A DNA stretch of 47,191 bases from CAYWNA01 sp964459305 (GTDB lineage: Bacteria > Planctomycetota > Planctomycetia > Pirellulales > Pirellulaceae): the NCBI GenBank assembly GCA_964459305.1, contig CAYWNA010000084.1, forward strand, positions 1 to 47,191. Direction: 5' to 3'. This document shows positions 44,701 to 47,191 of this stretch, piece after piece. The position numbers and the translations under genes were made by a program. The first letter of the stretch is position 1, and the number at the start of each line of letters is the position of its first letter. The notes under the pieces were generated by a model. It was given only the letters and a program-made list of their open reading frames with translations. It searched no databases and had not been told where the DNA came from.

Positions 44701-46379
44701 ACGTCGGATAAAAGAGTGGCCGTGTCGAAACTGGATCCCAGACCGGTGAGCACCACCGATGGGTAAGGCGTGCCGGAGCCGTCGATAACCGCTCGCGTCC
44801 AATCGCCCGTCGTGACCGACACCTGCACCAGCGAGCCGGCATTGAAATGGTCGTTTATTGCGGAAACCATTTGCTCGACCGTGCTGGACGCGTCGACCTC
44901 GACGGTGACCACATTGTCCAGCACATTGACTTCCGGCTGCCCGCCGCCGATCTCGTCGCTCTCAACCACGTCAATCTGTACCGCCTTGCCCCATGTCTCG
45001 CCCTGGGCCAGGAAGTTGAGCTCCACGGTGTTGAAACTTGCCGTCGTTTCCGATGTCGGTGTCACGGTGATCGGTACCGCCGGCGTTATCGGCGAGACCG
45101 ATCCGACAACCGCCGGGATTTCGTCCGTGCCGATCCTCAGCCGGAAAGTCCCCGGCCCCACTTCGTCCGTCGGGTTGTCCGAGCGACGATTCGGCAAATC
45201 GACCAAATCTTCTTCGAACATCAACACCGCCATGTCCTTGTCCGCATCGTAGTCTACGCCGATCGGATTGAAGGCGATGTCGTCCCTGTTCTCAAGCGTG
45301 TCGCCCGTGTAAATCAGTTGATAGAATTTCTCATTTTCAACGGATGCCACGTTCAAATCGTCGTTGTTGAAATAAACAACGATCTTGTTGCGGTCCTGAT
45401 GGAGGCTGCCGTCGGCCATCCGCGTCACAGGCTGAGGGACCACTGAGACGATTTGGGGGGCCAGATCCAGTTCGAATTCGAGACTGGTATCCTGCGGATC
45501 GCTGTCAGCATCGCTTAGATACGGTTCGTTGTTGACGTTGCGAAGCGGTGTCGCGCCTGTGCCGAAAACGTCAATGCGATACGTATCGTCGGGCAGGTGC
45601 CCGGCAAATCGGAAAACGACCTCATTCAGTGCGGGCTGAGCGGCCACGCCAATGTATCCCGGAAGCACCACCTCATCGTTCGCTACCACTGCGTTGGGAT
45701 CGTTGGGATCGCCCAGGACCAGAGACGTGTTTCCGGGTGCCGTGGCGGCAATATTCACCGCACCGATCGGCGATCCGGTGCCGCCGACGATACTGGCTGT
45801 GATTAGATTACTGGCAGGGACGCTGTTGGCAAAGGCGTTCAACAGGTCCGCAGCCGTCGTCTGGTTGCTCGGGTTGAGGTTCAGGTTGATATTGATCGTT
45901 CGATCGATCACGCTGATGCCGGGCAGACCCGGTCCGCCGAAGTCGCTTTTGGTGATCGTCAACGTGATGCCGTTTTGGTCCTGTCCAAGCCGCACGGCGG
46001 CAAACTCGATGTCCACGAGACTGCCCGTGCCGAAATCGGTACGTACCGACGCGCGCGCAAAGGTCCCATCGAGGTTGCTGCGGGTGACCTGAATTCCACC
46101 AGGTATGGTTGTATCGCCCAGTGATGCTCCGTCAATCACCTGATTCTCATCGAAGCGAAACGTGAGATCCGTCGGAGCGACGTTTCGAATGTCGCCCTCC
46201 TGCAGCAGAGCGCCATCGTTCGGCTGGATGCCGATCAGTTGAGGCCCGGCCAGCAAGTGCCGGTCCTCCAACCGCTCGATGCGCATGTTCCGCTGCATCT
46301 TGCTCTCTGCCGATGACAGCAGCTTTCGACGGTTCTTGCGTTTCCTCAGCGACGGCTTACGCGAACGTCGGACGGCCAT
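20754..46379 (-). CDS. giant multidomain surface/extracellular protein, 8,541 aa
   Basis: Start is ATG 46379, preceded by GAGGGG at eight bases; an in-frame TTG two codons earlier is less likely. No classical signal peptide: a basic N-terminus leads to LEDRHLLAG (37-45), the planctomycete motif of exported giant proteins. Approximate order: Ig-like region (46-610), degenerate metzincin (612-775), PPC domain with an inserted module (786-995), beta-helix and Fn3-like segments (1050-2000), PPC (2085-2420), FEFD modules (2743-3336), propeller/jelly-roll-like region (3336-3950), FEFD modules (3950-5473, 5600-5710), PPC (5713-5863), beta-helix (5863-6243), Ig-like (6306-6433), FEFD modules (6434-7016), GEVED split by modules (7050-7536), six Tandem-95 repeats (7536-8343), dockerin (8350-8420), basic-acidic tail. 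Probably an adhesin or cell-surface matrix protein; no active enzyme is evident. A single uninterrupted frame of this size argues against decay. Confidence 0.93.
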   Translation of the reverse strand: MAVRRSRKPSLRKRKNRRKLLSSAESKMQRNMRIERLEDRHLLAGPQLIGIQPNDGALLQEGDIRNVAPTDLTFRFDENQVIDGASLGDTTIPGGIQVTRSNLDGTFARASVRTDFGTGSLVDIEFAAVRLGQDQNGITLTITKSDFGGPGLPGISVIDRTININLNLNPSNQTTAADLLNAFANSVPASNLITASIVGGTGSPIGAVNIAATAPGNTSLVLGDPNDPNAVVANDEVVLPGYIGVAAQPALNEVVFRFAGHLPDDTYRIDVFGTGATPLRNVNNEPYLSDADSDPQDTSLEFELDLAPQIVSVVPQPVTRMADGSLHQDRNKIVVYFNNDDLNVASVENEKFYQLIYTGDTLENRDDIAFNPIGVDYDADKDMAVLMFEEDLVDLPNRRSDNPTDEVGPGTFRLRIGTDEIPAVVGSVSPITPAVPITVTPTSETTASFNTVELNFLAQGETWGKAVQIDVVESDEIGGGQPEVNVLDNVVTVEVDASSTVEQMVSAINDHFNAGSLVQVSVTTGDWTRAVIDGSGTPYPSVVLTGLGSSFDTATLLSDVVSEIDASGVFIGDEDRDALLQGVLSNQNLILRGEIEAQVYALQLPGSNDDPGHREIVVQHIPDDSANAGRDGSVDMGISRFEYNFRPDIGFLDDAQGNPQPAFNVITETQERRAREAFQILNDLTGVEFVETEQDGLIIASGDTSLRNNTQPFVVIDGNLDDRFNATAGWFRQMLSGVGSYLGLGTTPDLPGDALRDYDVDLNFDNPLEPVVLSDHDVVHLQHLYYPESKDIDVYQFKLDETGRFTAETFAERQAQSSLLDTTLSLYQQPWNPEVATRQAGGATANEQQMVVLGDGVTRGTFTLTFDGQTTAAIPHDASPSDVGAALKALSNIGDGDVIVSEASGDAWTIDFVGNLANQNVAEISIDGAELGGPHVLLARNDNYFSRDSYIEMDLEPGTYYVGVSASGNDEYDPTIEDTGFGGTTQGEYELRLNFRPNADAAIFDLDNPNDPPTFIDADADGVPGGVYHFWFRAAPLATAADANPSPGYERTGSPERTFFVDKWYGNGLPASSGTGTYDAPFNNLQLAFGGTTAVQPGDIVRIVGNPGQDGDITTLDDNLAYEIGFDSLGRPLADGATMEIPQGVTVMVDSSAIFQMRRAHIGVGSSAAGIDRSAGAFQVLGTPLLLEDDGDGSVEATDGPVSVDGKRVPGSVYFTSYNDEEVGLDTNPFVTTPQPGDWGGLLFRDDIDRAQGNFVYDEEGIFLNYVNHADIRYGGGNVLINSVPTVVNPIHITDTRPTVSFNRITSSSDAALSASPDSFEETNFHAPRHQRIASTSDYERIGPDVYGNTLVENSVNGLFVRVATEAGSIAQKLNVSGRWDDTDIVHALSENHAIASQPGGRMERVTPPPVNLVTQNLVTGGSLGNVGSDTEYIYKIVYVDRFGYESPASQTLPTFIVPTADSSIRLGQLPPAPDGFVARRIYRSTKQGGVFTPFTLVDQLNRQDTVFVDDGTERGGILHVPPTRGVTLTEQLYGELVPGTYMYRVVYVDGTGKESRASDATASITISGNPDAVGLPGNGTVFLDNLPKPDDSGNFEGRRIYRSVDLDDGNGFGPYLLVDEIDATSASYVDSGEVDTTIVLDDALVMPRLDGRLSIDPSMVVKLDGARFEVEVGSQMIAEGGDGREIIFTSIGDDRYGTGGTFDTGNDGPIVANGPNEPLAGDWGGIFAGHVSGVSIDHSLFAYGGGVTRVEGTFTAFNVVEVHDHAEARIANSVFEFNARGQGGQGEVNRFGRGPNEPGVVFVRQAQPIIYNNVFRNNPDENPNNLLDGDPADDITDPNESVPAININVNALSHVLKRDTGRTTGPIDRVEGYRDNQGPLILDNQLESNGLNGMLVRGQTLTTRSVWDDTDIVHIVLDTIYVPNFHTYGGLTLASSPTESLVVKLMDDPNGPTRAGFAAGGTHREIDDRIGGIIQIVGQPGSPVVLTSLADDSHGAGSRPDGDPQTDTNSNRDLSNPGPGDWNSVRLNSSSHDRNVELYYEFEARDVNSPGSNGSPDEAQLLGILAPSEYAGDENRRLGFTVKGFLNDQQDIDVYSIKAIPGTEVWIDIDRSTHAFDPLVELLDAQGTVVARSDNSPDELKNPNNYLEPADRNATNLTARELSDPNLLAGESRLMDKTPQIPGADFYTTNPRDPGMRLLLPGIPDPNNPDRPLTYHVRVRSSSPTLDVLDAGLTSGAYELQIRLREMQEIGGSTIRYATIGYATNGIEIYGQPSHSPLTGESTEDTSSNDTFADRQGIGNLLTSDRGTISVAGVLDRFEDGNINTPDVDFYLLDIDYEDPGPLVELISRFETIFDIDYANGLGNRPNVSLHLFDRNGRLIHTSRDGNIAEDRPGTPETSDLDDLSRGSVGSTDPYLGVVDLWAPMDPTGRLWGPYTVAVTADRRMPTELDQFFNPNPSNSNVRLEPIASIRRIAEDHIDFGNNSTADPPQIRDLFGSNAEVPYHLGDVVMYLSRDGGLDSTSTTVLTFDPFTGEFETLVTTPGASGSFEHETGDIAMHPNGTLYSYRLARDEPWPCDDPETHRDTTSGNFLEINPGDGTATILRDDGIDTYRMETATTSLPSNYCAITDSWIGDGIEFNAINFWDNQTGFAVGERGFATQPNVDQLLPGVEIVNNILYRFVGDQGATTFGQPNSIPDQDKADDPMNPPGVIYLGAGTQIRERGELLTSPRLEAINATDPLVRGSQSNINDGETFTVVDGANRITFEFDTGPEVIQDIDLSVDRTVRDGNFFQLDDNIFQLDPGASVVFDLWGGGGANVVRTVITVNDGTNTSRFEFVPVPLPQNYVQRDPGATPIPGSAPNGIGSAGDLAAAINADGNINVVAQAAGPRVSLEGDFAVTVSPDKKNFVWVEGDDGAAPILQAVDGSRIADGDSFFISNAGDLQEFEFDSGYTLHTPVRYMLQLPASGGRGIDDGENFTITNTATGADVTFTFDRGGSTMVVVPNNIIIGYAVTDSADAIATEIVNVLDAQTLDNGSGVQEPNPAISLNLAPTNQGNGLVHLGSTRDNTLDASNAPGLLQIGQPGGIGDGELFTISDGLGQTVTFEFDSDKNVVDDDGDGLPDNVIIDFSQIDTHDDIADRIVTAVRGVNLGLSPLNMGNGNIHLGGDDGRPQGNPNHTLGTLTAQSLTQSGQPGVSPPGLGNFGPVPIPFIPWDGFTSDAVASSMQTAILQASNTMQTIQALAGNQYADNSQIATFQDAFGGTWQVYANYMGTLPPNPNTQNPPIIVTVDPGQPAPANPVVPPDTAATVAGRMANAISGSNAAVLVSSSGDVVILQHYPIQLRTQWEQGHDRVVVNGVNVGFVPGTSQIQDLTNSTLGFTLIGGMEESYSPYDPMNPVPREAFVPLPPANRANLTDHYIATRVAAVVGNHVDYRASGVGGAFSRINFPDAQTADFAYVPRWTPVATSGYGVSSGNERIVLLADDQPTDRSVDRDLDGYADDLNRNGFPDPTNPAEQGVPGNAGIAPAGDEVPGLARKISNVFNATLNNPFGITSTHLGKFVRLDRGSIDNNSGVPSAGAGPGGTITGLARVGGTLYAVSDEGGLFRVNNPTSSVATTTYIQSSKEDLLGLQFSGLTAGPPNVENGRYDDVLFATDSGGTIYAFDTTGELQPLFVDGQTSVSTGFHGSEVRGIAFSTLDTNLFRVTPFNPDPAPGVRQTPDQMDYRLGYETTPGPLGPDDIYVYYRQHDDGHEQYNQIGGTQSLHFGKGYAIDLNGNNLGPRSYDYPGGAQGSIVSNEFSLNGYSAADRPTLYFSYWLDTENDSSNPAGDTMMRDAFRTYISDNNGDWQLLTTNNSYASTPPWNRMVDDELLDLDAAYRGSLPPDGADQYFDVQETYDVDDFRQVRVQLDQYAGRDNLRLRLDFSTAGDLNLGNAATGEEIRVVGGVFIGDGDTTVIDNQAIEFDNGLTVVAPTGAAIVPGERMTVSDELDNEAVLQFVDNVLTVSNIIATDGSQFNDGDVFTISDGIVPAGQTQPRSLTFEFDTGYIIEVPAAGGASINDQETFMVDIDGDEGNPPSTFEFDKDGDLIDVDGLPGADNADTFINIADNLTILVPSSSGAIGDQERFTIRKAPDDPITFEFDKNGATIPGLVRLNIISNLAIQLPASGGGFNGVVDGDTFTIDPDGAGLTPPVLFEFKSDSTSPTGIPIQFNHFTTQDVLAGSVVNAINGQALGLTAKNAGGGTVILNGTTPASRLDTSGAAAVWQTSVPLTQDELAERIIEALDLADSSVPDGTVLGLSLPSVAAGEVVNGRIVLGGTEPSHSLDTSGSFFLRQDITPRTADEIAGRIANKISAEFNGTSLTAVNLGSGWVNVLQEGPDVEHVVDITGAPGLTLNGAPGWTPGNIHIPFLPTDTVDEIIVGGNPVTPFFPIPNEDDPDPLKRDNFGHPHPGLLRVINEPWKYDAVPGMADDGTDDFNPAWEVNAERATFPSEEVVTLEGTLLLPSPPNPADTYNTVTFSPGVTALQPEDVIPIFVDPSQTANDVAERIALALRQAVARGDLVAVTPHMNGDLGYDAPSIQPGEVRLNRVNLEGVSKIQISHPTPGETSLIGVDGAVGVTAGNLPVSIHTDMNRDQVANVLDGVLEDFYHNPTIITESGLQFRDGDTFVLDDGVNAPVTYEFDSGYTLNIPIGGGMVSAGGISDGESFTITDISGTLTATFEFDKDGLTMPDSTAIPIQENDSPLAVARALIQAVQSHPLRAALGLQPRYLTGDRVQLRGDVGTTLTLTPGGVITQFPGDPGVNPAVTITLPQTLGMQLPDPLTIHIPAGGLIDGETFVIGDGLIPPVTFEFEDITFGDGVTPGNAQVNFSPSSTQDEIGRDMVLAIAGSALNVQATMLGGTGNIDLGGGANFVLTLPGLSPLFQTGPLSLQAPVGGGNEIIDGDQFTITEGLNSIVFEFDDNDGDDGAGSNREISYNQWDSQDVIADLIKSSIETAGLNLDPIKTTGPARVHLGSVAHDTSFPFTSNVTLDTSLTHLTQTGRHDQIRDGQLFVITDGAQPVQFELDTNGTANPANQIVDIAPGSTPHQIASEIIHEINGSSLGLTPAHEGNGRIHVGGTVDHQLDTSSIANISQFGQGGPIPDGETFIISEGANSVRFEFDTDNIWSSNARPIRITDNLSTDDGDGDPLTADVMSRTLEALLSINSGLNIFPRNLGGGVISLGGNQNHVVRLTSSMPQAGAMAMQVPDAGGGITGVVDDEVFTISTFYTDASTVPAQQKPRHVIFEFDSNGDVSTPADFRIDWDGDGTIDDPSDIQVVSIPFDFADSQNDIGHAIVDAVRDVEALNFNPTYGVGGVVNLGGDPLTHTLWFNSTVLATAGMPGGQTPHVPVLFSPSDDFSADAVARTIETSINTTLALNITANAGAVRTADQRRVELSHDTGLPTDITFTPDAGGDLSLEAPVDFIKQDEDLIRIINHTVVDPGPLGYDSIHPDDAFTLDPNTHLPGDAFSGFNSPTRGQNNVYEGLYLDDFIIGFAERGESVGGAQDNATGFSLNPDGQGRWDGEYQLEVRRGPDRSSPLINPPFSRAFDTNDRQAEGQTMVVQRGLDIADGQTFTISDGVEHVVFEYLDTSIPDNTALQGRVAVPFTPAEEDYVIAQRVRDAINGPDAQAVLDVTASIADGTLLGAGSPALSTNARVNLFGPVTLEIHATNVEETNDTIADATATGIVGVDSPSFLGAGFIGDNPNFPLHPGFDVDMFEVSLSAGETLRVDVDANEIGSDLDPMLRIFDVDGNQLRLSNNSPAPAEFSRLDPFIEFTPNLSGSYYIGVSGYNNRAYDPLLEGSGVEGNSGFYQIEITFGASTGNDFVLYDEKGDSNLFRDQGQLLIHSNTIKNSLGYGIVADAGARDGQNNDIPHAGPVRNTPKLNDEDLAPGVVIANNVIAQNAAGGIRFSGDPNTGANSQIASVPFGRIINNTVFGGQVPASAPPTPVTYSGILFPGGNGSFADAVVNYDPLAGGGPASPQNTDPTRALGPPLGTFGAVSLGVGGELVLEFVDNVLMGDGTPLADLHIFEAGNQLEVTFVDISQDGATWISVGSTAGGTSSIDIDAFGVAPTDQFRFVRITDDPNQGSTDPNLDPDLGADINAVGAITTIVTTVPAGVGIQVTDNSSPTLLNNIVAENDTGISIDASSSSTVVGGTLYQGNATNAIGVGSEDFPIYLTVNDPLFRSPQTGNYYLAPLSQAIDSSVGSLLDRFDIEQVKNLLGISDSPILAPATDVTGQLRVDDPDVETPAGFGDNVFIDRGAIDRADFVGPTALSVNPRDNDADGADKNAATTAIVLEDADVFSSFRIRLLDGVPPADPNLGSGVDDSTVTTTNVSITKDGVPLVDTIDYSYSYNATSDTIVLTPLSGIWQPDSAYVITVNNTDHYRLVTKAGADLNDADTFIVQAASGGSETFEFERGYTLQVPLTLTLQVPKAGGSLGGIADGASFLIQRIAGAGSLQTEVFEFDSNDQWTDNNLDDIPDNHVVKFNVASTPEEIAEAIVTQINIANIGLGPRHIGDGLVHLGSTIEHSVDTARSPNLTVLGQASGVEDGDSFTVDDGSKIITFEFDNDDLPADRDADGQPDNPSAWADDRVIRYSAADTHNEIADLIVTAIELGDLGLQPVAVGDGMIHLGGTANVHIVNVPQGNLLLIGEPGVRSAWGVRIPTKAGAPRASDDGSGLPFISDGGEFTIFDGSNAITFEMDDLADPVGGGRTTAPNLALAYSGSEFGIRIPTTALGAPRVTDGETFTIDDGTDSVVFELDDLADPVGGGVTAGSNVAVRFIGGFSTVDDVADAIVTAIGNTTLQGLSSQNEGGGLVLLGEPTDGTSQHSLDVSRTQLEQIGRPGIPKSTIDQIADVLVAAIQSAPLADVAPVNIGNGIVLFGEPTDGSASHSVDVTQTGIEMVGSPGQPAARSVAITPHEAFDGSQVAVSMIDAINDTPLAVTALSGGNDVVIIHDATAVSELNSVFLSNVIRPGVRDLAGNDLKPNLLSGKTQMTVVLGSVNMDFGDAPQTASGDYPTELGQDGPIHVITDSPIFLGSRVDADGDGQVSAAVDGDDTDDAATAGGFTVDTSGAANVGQTGTQTPMSILLPLPFTLTVGEGSAIQDEAQFRSNKDLLQGVTFEFDDGDGLSNSANIPITFAVDETAEKIADRVVAVVNSRSELEASPVTLDGVWRVQLGGDDLTAELGGLSASLGDTGRMLEVRDGSAIVDGATFTSTNSGTSVTFEFDSDGIWDLANNQQVVFATADTAEQIADRVVTAVNLRFDDLGLTPVSVGEGWRIYLGGYGLDTSGVGLSSAGMRNPVQDGQSFTIDDPTDSRGPYIFEFEDTALDNGVFQGNVPVLFDKSSSQDDLASSVISAVLGARLGIASTNFGNGQVELNGNDDDGVLMGAFNPSTVTEIEVMASADGLLDAWIDFNRDGDFADQGEQIFASQQLTAGGNTFEVQPPSITNFGETVARFRFSSNGGLQPTGLAQDGEVEDYRVFIVQGTPPVANNDGDPDPPGLFTFSEDNLPGLIPTANVLDNDDEASGGPVLNMEVASFQSPSKLGASVSVDRYGAVSYDPSGSAVLQALDEGEPATDTFTYRAKDEGFLSSMGTVTITVLGANDDPNAENEENVFTGQSSPITVDVLANDTDPENHPLTIDSVNTDGTQGTVSIDTVNNVIDYDPAGAFNDLDQGAERKDTFIYKITDGNGGSAEAMVTVTLLGANDPPLARVDGVRQLDGSFDPPEAETDEESSTEIPVLLNDEDPEGKDITVTAVQLLLTKGVAMVNSPRTPDNTITYDPNGKFESLPQHTDGTPGLAFGMRVPADAMGAPDLADGEIFIINDGSSGIVFELDDLADPAGGATTGANVAVTYTAGVSTINEVAQAIVAAIETTSLQDLNPQTTGDGTVLLGEPVDGTSQHSLNVSQTALEQIGQPGIPATTATDLFTYVVFDEDGNSSVATVTVTVTGVNDAPVATDDLNVSVARNGTISIEVLANDTDVDNGDTLLVEQVFLRNPNNQQEATRGEADPNADNTRIIYDPNSMFDHLQIGQNGTDRFWYTVNDGHGGISLPAAVNITVFGASDPPVANDDQVTTTEDDSVSVSVLFNDTDDFGPLTVTEVGVAEGRSLEGSVIISPENQPNNVVIYSPNSQFDTLPAGQIDYDYFKYKVSDGTGTNEATVTVTITGVNDPPIANIDANSYSVERGGILPADDPEGNNNDPSDDGLLLNDTDAEQDALSAVLVAPPQHAASFTWGLNREDPQQSQDPPDGTFRYVHDGGPASFDSFSYLARDANGADSQQVVTVVISITEAAPSEWQNPLNQLDVNNDGFVSPIDVLLVINYINANAGNSALPSPRPVGSPFYDVDGNDIASAADVIALINDINRRNQSGQSEGEFYAAAEGEAAPVEPLMVGLQMGAELLDSDPGARLAVSDSLLNGPARREAVRDDTPRTKTHQNQEETRRRRVDSEKTVNIDLFGVEDALSTIADDINGSLAGRTVLDDVLEEILG
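21120..21340 (-). other. type I dockerin near the C-terminus of the giant protein
   Basis: Two calcium-loop segments, DVNNDGFVSPIDVLLVINYIN and DVDGNDIASAADVIALINDIN, separated by about 20 residues, form the duplicated EF-hand-like dockerin. In planctomycetes such domains are common near the ends of giant proteins and usually lack known cohesins; the partner is unknown. Confidence 0.85.
21350..23790 (-). repeat. six Tandem-95/cadherin-like repeats
   Basis: Six units of about 95-120 aa, each opening with a form of NDPPVANDD, continuing with V-L-x-N-D-T-D, a YDPN-x-x-F segment and a D-x-F-x-Y strand, and closing on VTVTVTGVND. These are calcium-binding beta-sandwiches typical of secreted adhesins. 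The third unit is interrupted by an FEFD module (22460-22840). Confidence 0.88.
22460..22840 (-). repeat. FEFD module inserted in the third cadherin-like repeat
   Basis: About 127 residues running from FGMRVPADAMGAP through DGEIFIINDG and VFELDDLADPAGG to LEQIGQPGIP sit between the YDPNGKFESLPQ and ATDLFTYVV strands of a repeat whose neighbours are uninterrupted. Its closest relatives by eye, in DNA as well as protein, are the copies at 25700-26275. Confidence 0.82.
24065..25060 (-). repeat. three FEFD modules splitting a GEVED domain
   Basis: The GEVED domain begins with DFGDAPQTASGDYPT and LGSRVDADGDGQ, breaks off, and resumes after about 330 residues with LLDAWIDFNRDGDFADQGEQ and LAQDGEVEDYRVFI. 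Between them lie three complete modules with FEFDDGDG, FEFDSDG and FEFEDTAL. Confidence 0.8.
25330..27080 (-). repeat. FEFD module array 3, with nested copies
   Basis: Five first halves (TFEFERGYTL, VFEFDSND, ITFEFDNDD, ITFEMDDLADP, VVFELDDLADP) and five second halves (…IAEAIV…LGST, …IADLIV…LGGT, …VADAIV…LGEP, …IADVLV…FGEP, …VAVSMI…IIHD). The order is A(B, C, D(E)), so copy E (about 25700-26066) lies inside copy D (about 25510-26275), and all lie between the halves of A. Confidence 0.75.
29250..29570 (-). repeat. single FEFD-type module
   Basis: One module with DIADGQTFTISDG, VVFEYLDTSIPDN and a divergent second half (YVIAQRVRDAING, VNLFG), just before a PPC domain. Confidence 0.7.
29960..34530 (-). 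repeat. FEFD module array 2
   Basis: About 13 first halves. Six near the start (from GDGDTTVIDNQAIEFD to VVDGDTFTIDPDG) come in succession before a matching series of second halves (DVLAGSVV, DELAERII, DEIAGRIA and further divergent ones). The later part opens with a YEFDSGYTL half, holds six complete modules and closes with LFSPSDDFSADAVARTI, the partner type seen in arrays 1 and 3. Confidence 0.7.
36360..38160 (-). repeat. FEFD module array 1
   Basis: Five first halves (DGETFTVVDG, a divergent DGNFFQLDDN, DGDSFFISNAG, DGENFTITNT, DGELFTISDG) and five second halves. The order fits 1(2, 3(4, 5)): the EFEFDSGYTL half is followed by two complete modules before its probable partner FIPWDGFTSDAVASSM. 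Confidence 0.72.
43580..43890 (-). repeat. different module inserted in the first PPC domain
   Basis: The PPC strand LLDTTLSLYQQ is separated from its continuation LLARNDNYF...LEPGTYYVGVS by about 100 residues containing GTFTLTFDGQTTAAIPHDAS, VGAALKALSNIGDGDVIV and WTIDFVGNLANQNVA. This module differs from the FEFD type. Confidence 0.7.
44050..44550 (-). other. degenerate metzincin-like domain in the giant protein
   Basis: The region from GHREIVVQHIP through FEYNFRPDIGF, RAREAFQILNDLTGVEFVE and DLPGDAL to DHDVVHLQHLYYPESKDIDVY follows a matrixin-like domain often seen in planctomycete giant proteins. The zinc motif HExxHxxGxxH aligns with S736-G737-V-G-S740-Y-L-G743-L-G-T746. Only the glycine is kept, so the domain should not bind catalytic zinc. 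Confidence 0.65.
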
Positions 46380-46900
46380 AAACAAACCCCTCGTTAAGAC
46401 CGTTTGGACTAGTCAGTGTTAGTCTTCTGATCAGTATGGATGTACGTACATAAAGCGCAGTCTACAGACCAACAGCAGCTCAATCGGCTGCTAGCGGTTG
46501 GTAAATCTAGGCAATACAGAAAGACTAGGGAAAGACTTACAGCAAACACAACACCATAAACGGATTATAATTTCTAGCCAAGCTAGTTCAATTGAATGAA
46601 TTCCAGACAGACGCGATCGACGCGGTAGTTCGCCACCCCACGGGGAATGAGCGCTGCCGACTGTGACGATCGTGCCGATTTGCGGACCCACAGTCCGTGG
46701 GCGCACGGGACCATCACACAATAAACCAGCAGTTTGACGCACCCTGCGGCCCATCAGTTCCCACCGGAGGCCGGCGAAAAGGCCTGTGCCCATCGGCTAT
46801 GAAGTGGTTACTAGGTGTGATTGCCTATAGTTCTGAATAGTTGCATTGCGGTGTGTCGAGGGCTTTGCGCGTCTGATTCTGGCAAATGCCGCAGATGCAG
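46380..46900. other. upstream region of the giant gene, no gene seen
   Basis: About 500 bases without a convincing gene; a 100-codon reverse frame (46491-46793) has unnatural composition. It should hold the promoter of the giant gene. A 12-bp palindrome ATGTACGTACAT (46440-46451), 60 bases before the start codon, and CTGATCAG nearby are possible regulatory sites. No clear -35/-10 pair found. Confidence 0.45.
46388..46393 (-). promoter_or_regulatory. ribosome binding site of the giant gene
   Basis: GAGGGG on the reverse strand, eight bases before ATG 46379. The spacing favours this ATG over the TTG at 46385. Confidence 0.6.
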
Positions 46901-47191
46901 CTACCCATTGTGGGCACATTGACCAACGCACCTAATTAACTGAAACCGCACCTTCAATCTGGCATATATGGCCATTCCGGCACGTTGGAAAGTGCCCAAA
47001 TACTTGTACTCGTGGCCTCTTGTTAACTGAAACCGGCGGCCAAATGAAGGGTTTTCTGGGTCTTCCGTTGATTGCCGAAGGGCACGCGACAGGTCAGCCG
47101 ACAGCTTTTCTGGCGTGTCGAGCCCGCTCGCAGCAGCCTCTGCGTGGCCAAAATAGTCGATGGACTTGGGGCGTTTCTCGATCAAACTTGA
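46901..47191 (-). CDS. possible 3' end of a gene entering from the right edge
   Basis: A reverse-strand frame is open to the window edge and stops at 46901. Its first 50 residues (IEKRPKSIDYFGHAEAAASG, then LDTPEKLSADLSRAL) have a natural amino-acid mix and mostly G or C third positions. After that the sequence is less protein-like and includes both copies of a 13-base direct repeat (47023-47035 and 46936-46948), so the true coding end may have been displaced by an insertion or rearrangement. No family recognised. Confidence 0.35.
   Translation of the reverse strand, partial: SSLIEKRPKSIDYFGHAEAAASGLDTPEKLSADLSRALRQSTEDPENPSFGRRFQLTRGHEYKYLGTFQRAGMAIYARLKVRFQLIRCVGQCAHNG
46936..47035. repeat. 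13-base direct repeat pair
   Basis: TTAACTGAAACCG occurs at 46936-46948 and again at 47023-47035, 87 bases apart in the same orientation, near the end of the right-edge reading frame. It may mark remnants of a small inserted element; nothing else identifies it. Confidence 0.4.

Noticed and set aside
20754..46379. CRISPR array or DNA-level tandem repeat in the giant gene
   Set aside because: The repeats are degenerate protein modules of 100 or more residues in one open frame, without short identical repeats and unique spacers.
46491..46793. 100-codon reverse frame upstream of the giant gene
   Set aside because: Composition is unlike a natural protein, there is no ribosome binding site, and it occupies the expected promoter region.

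Overview
The window looks like a planctomycete chromosome, probably of the Pirellula-like group. This rests on a giant secreted-type protein whose basic N-terminus carries an LEDRHLLAG motif instead of a normal signal peptide and whose end carries a dockerin, a lipoprotein multihaem protein with an EPCGCSG motif, a Tat-exported Gfo/Idh/MocA oxidoreductase with an RREFL motif, and fairly GC-rich coding sequence. No plasmid, phage, rRNA or CRISPR features are visible.

Left part (1-4106): a same-strand run opens with a gene already in progress at the edge. It encodes a BrxL-type AAA+ ATPase (the BREX 'Lon-like' protein) in which the C-terminal Lon protease domain is replaced by an intact-looking Hanks-type Ser/Thr kinase. 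It is followed by a possible 44-codon gene, a 327-aa protein and a 110-aa protein without recognised function, and an HU-type DNA-binding protein. This is the best candidate for an undescribed system, perhaps defence or stress signalling, but its 5' side lies outside the window.

Middle (4153-20669): mainly housekeeping and secreted enzymes. In order: a secreted GH10 xylanase; tRNA-Pro(CGG) with its own promoter and terminator; a cupin; an envelope operon-like run (O-antigen ligase/TPR protein, DUF1573 protein, multihaem lipoprotein); a repeat-rich intergenic element; a Tat-exported oxidoreductase; phosphoglycerate kinase; a bifunctional proline dehydrogenase/P5C dehydrogenase without the DNA-binding domain; and a membrane-embedded M28-like peptidase.

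Right part (20754-46379): one reverse-strand gene of about 25.6 kb encodes an 8,541-aa surface or extracellular protein. It has a metzincin-like domain whose zinc motif is lost position by position, PPC domains, beta-helix segments, about 28 copies of a module of 'DGxxFTI...FEFD' type, a GEVED domain, six Tandem-95/cadherin-like repeats and a dockerin. The FEFD modules are not a simple tandem array. Their first and second halves pair like brackets, and modules sit inside other modules, inside the GEVED domain and inside one cadherin-like repeat. The last 0.8 kb holds the probable control region of the giant gene, a short direct repeat and perhaps the end of another gene.
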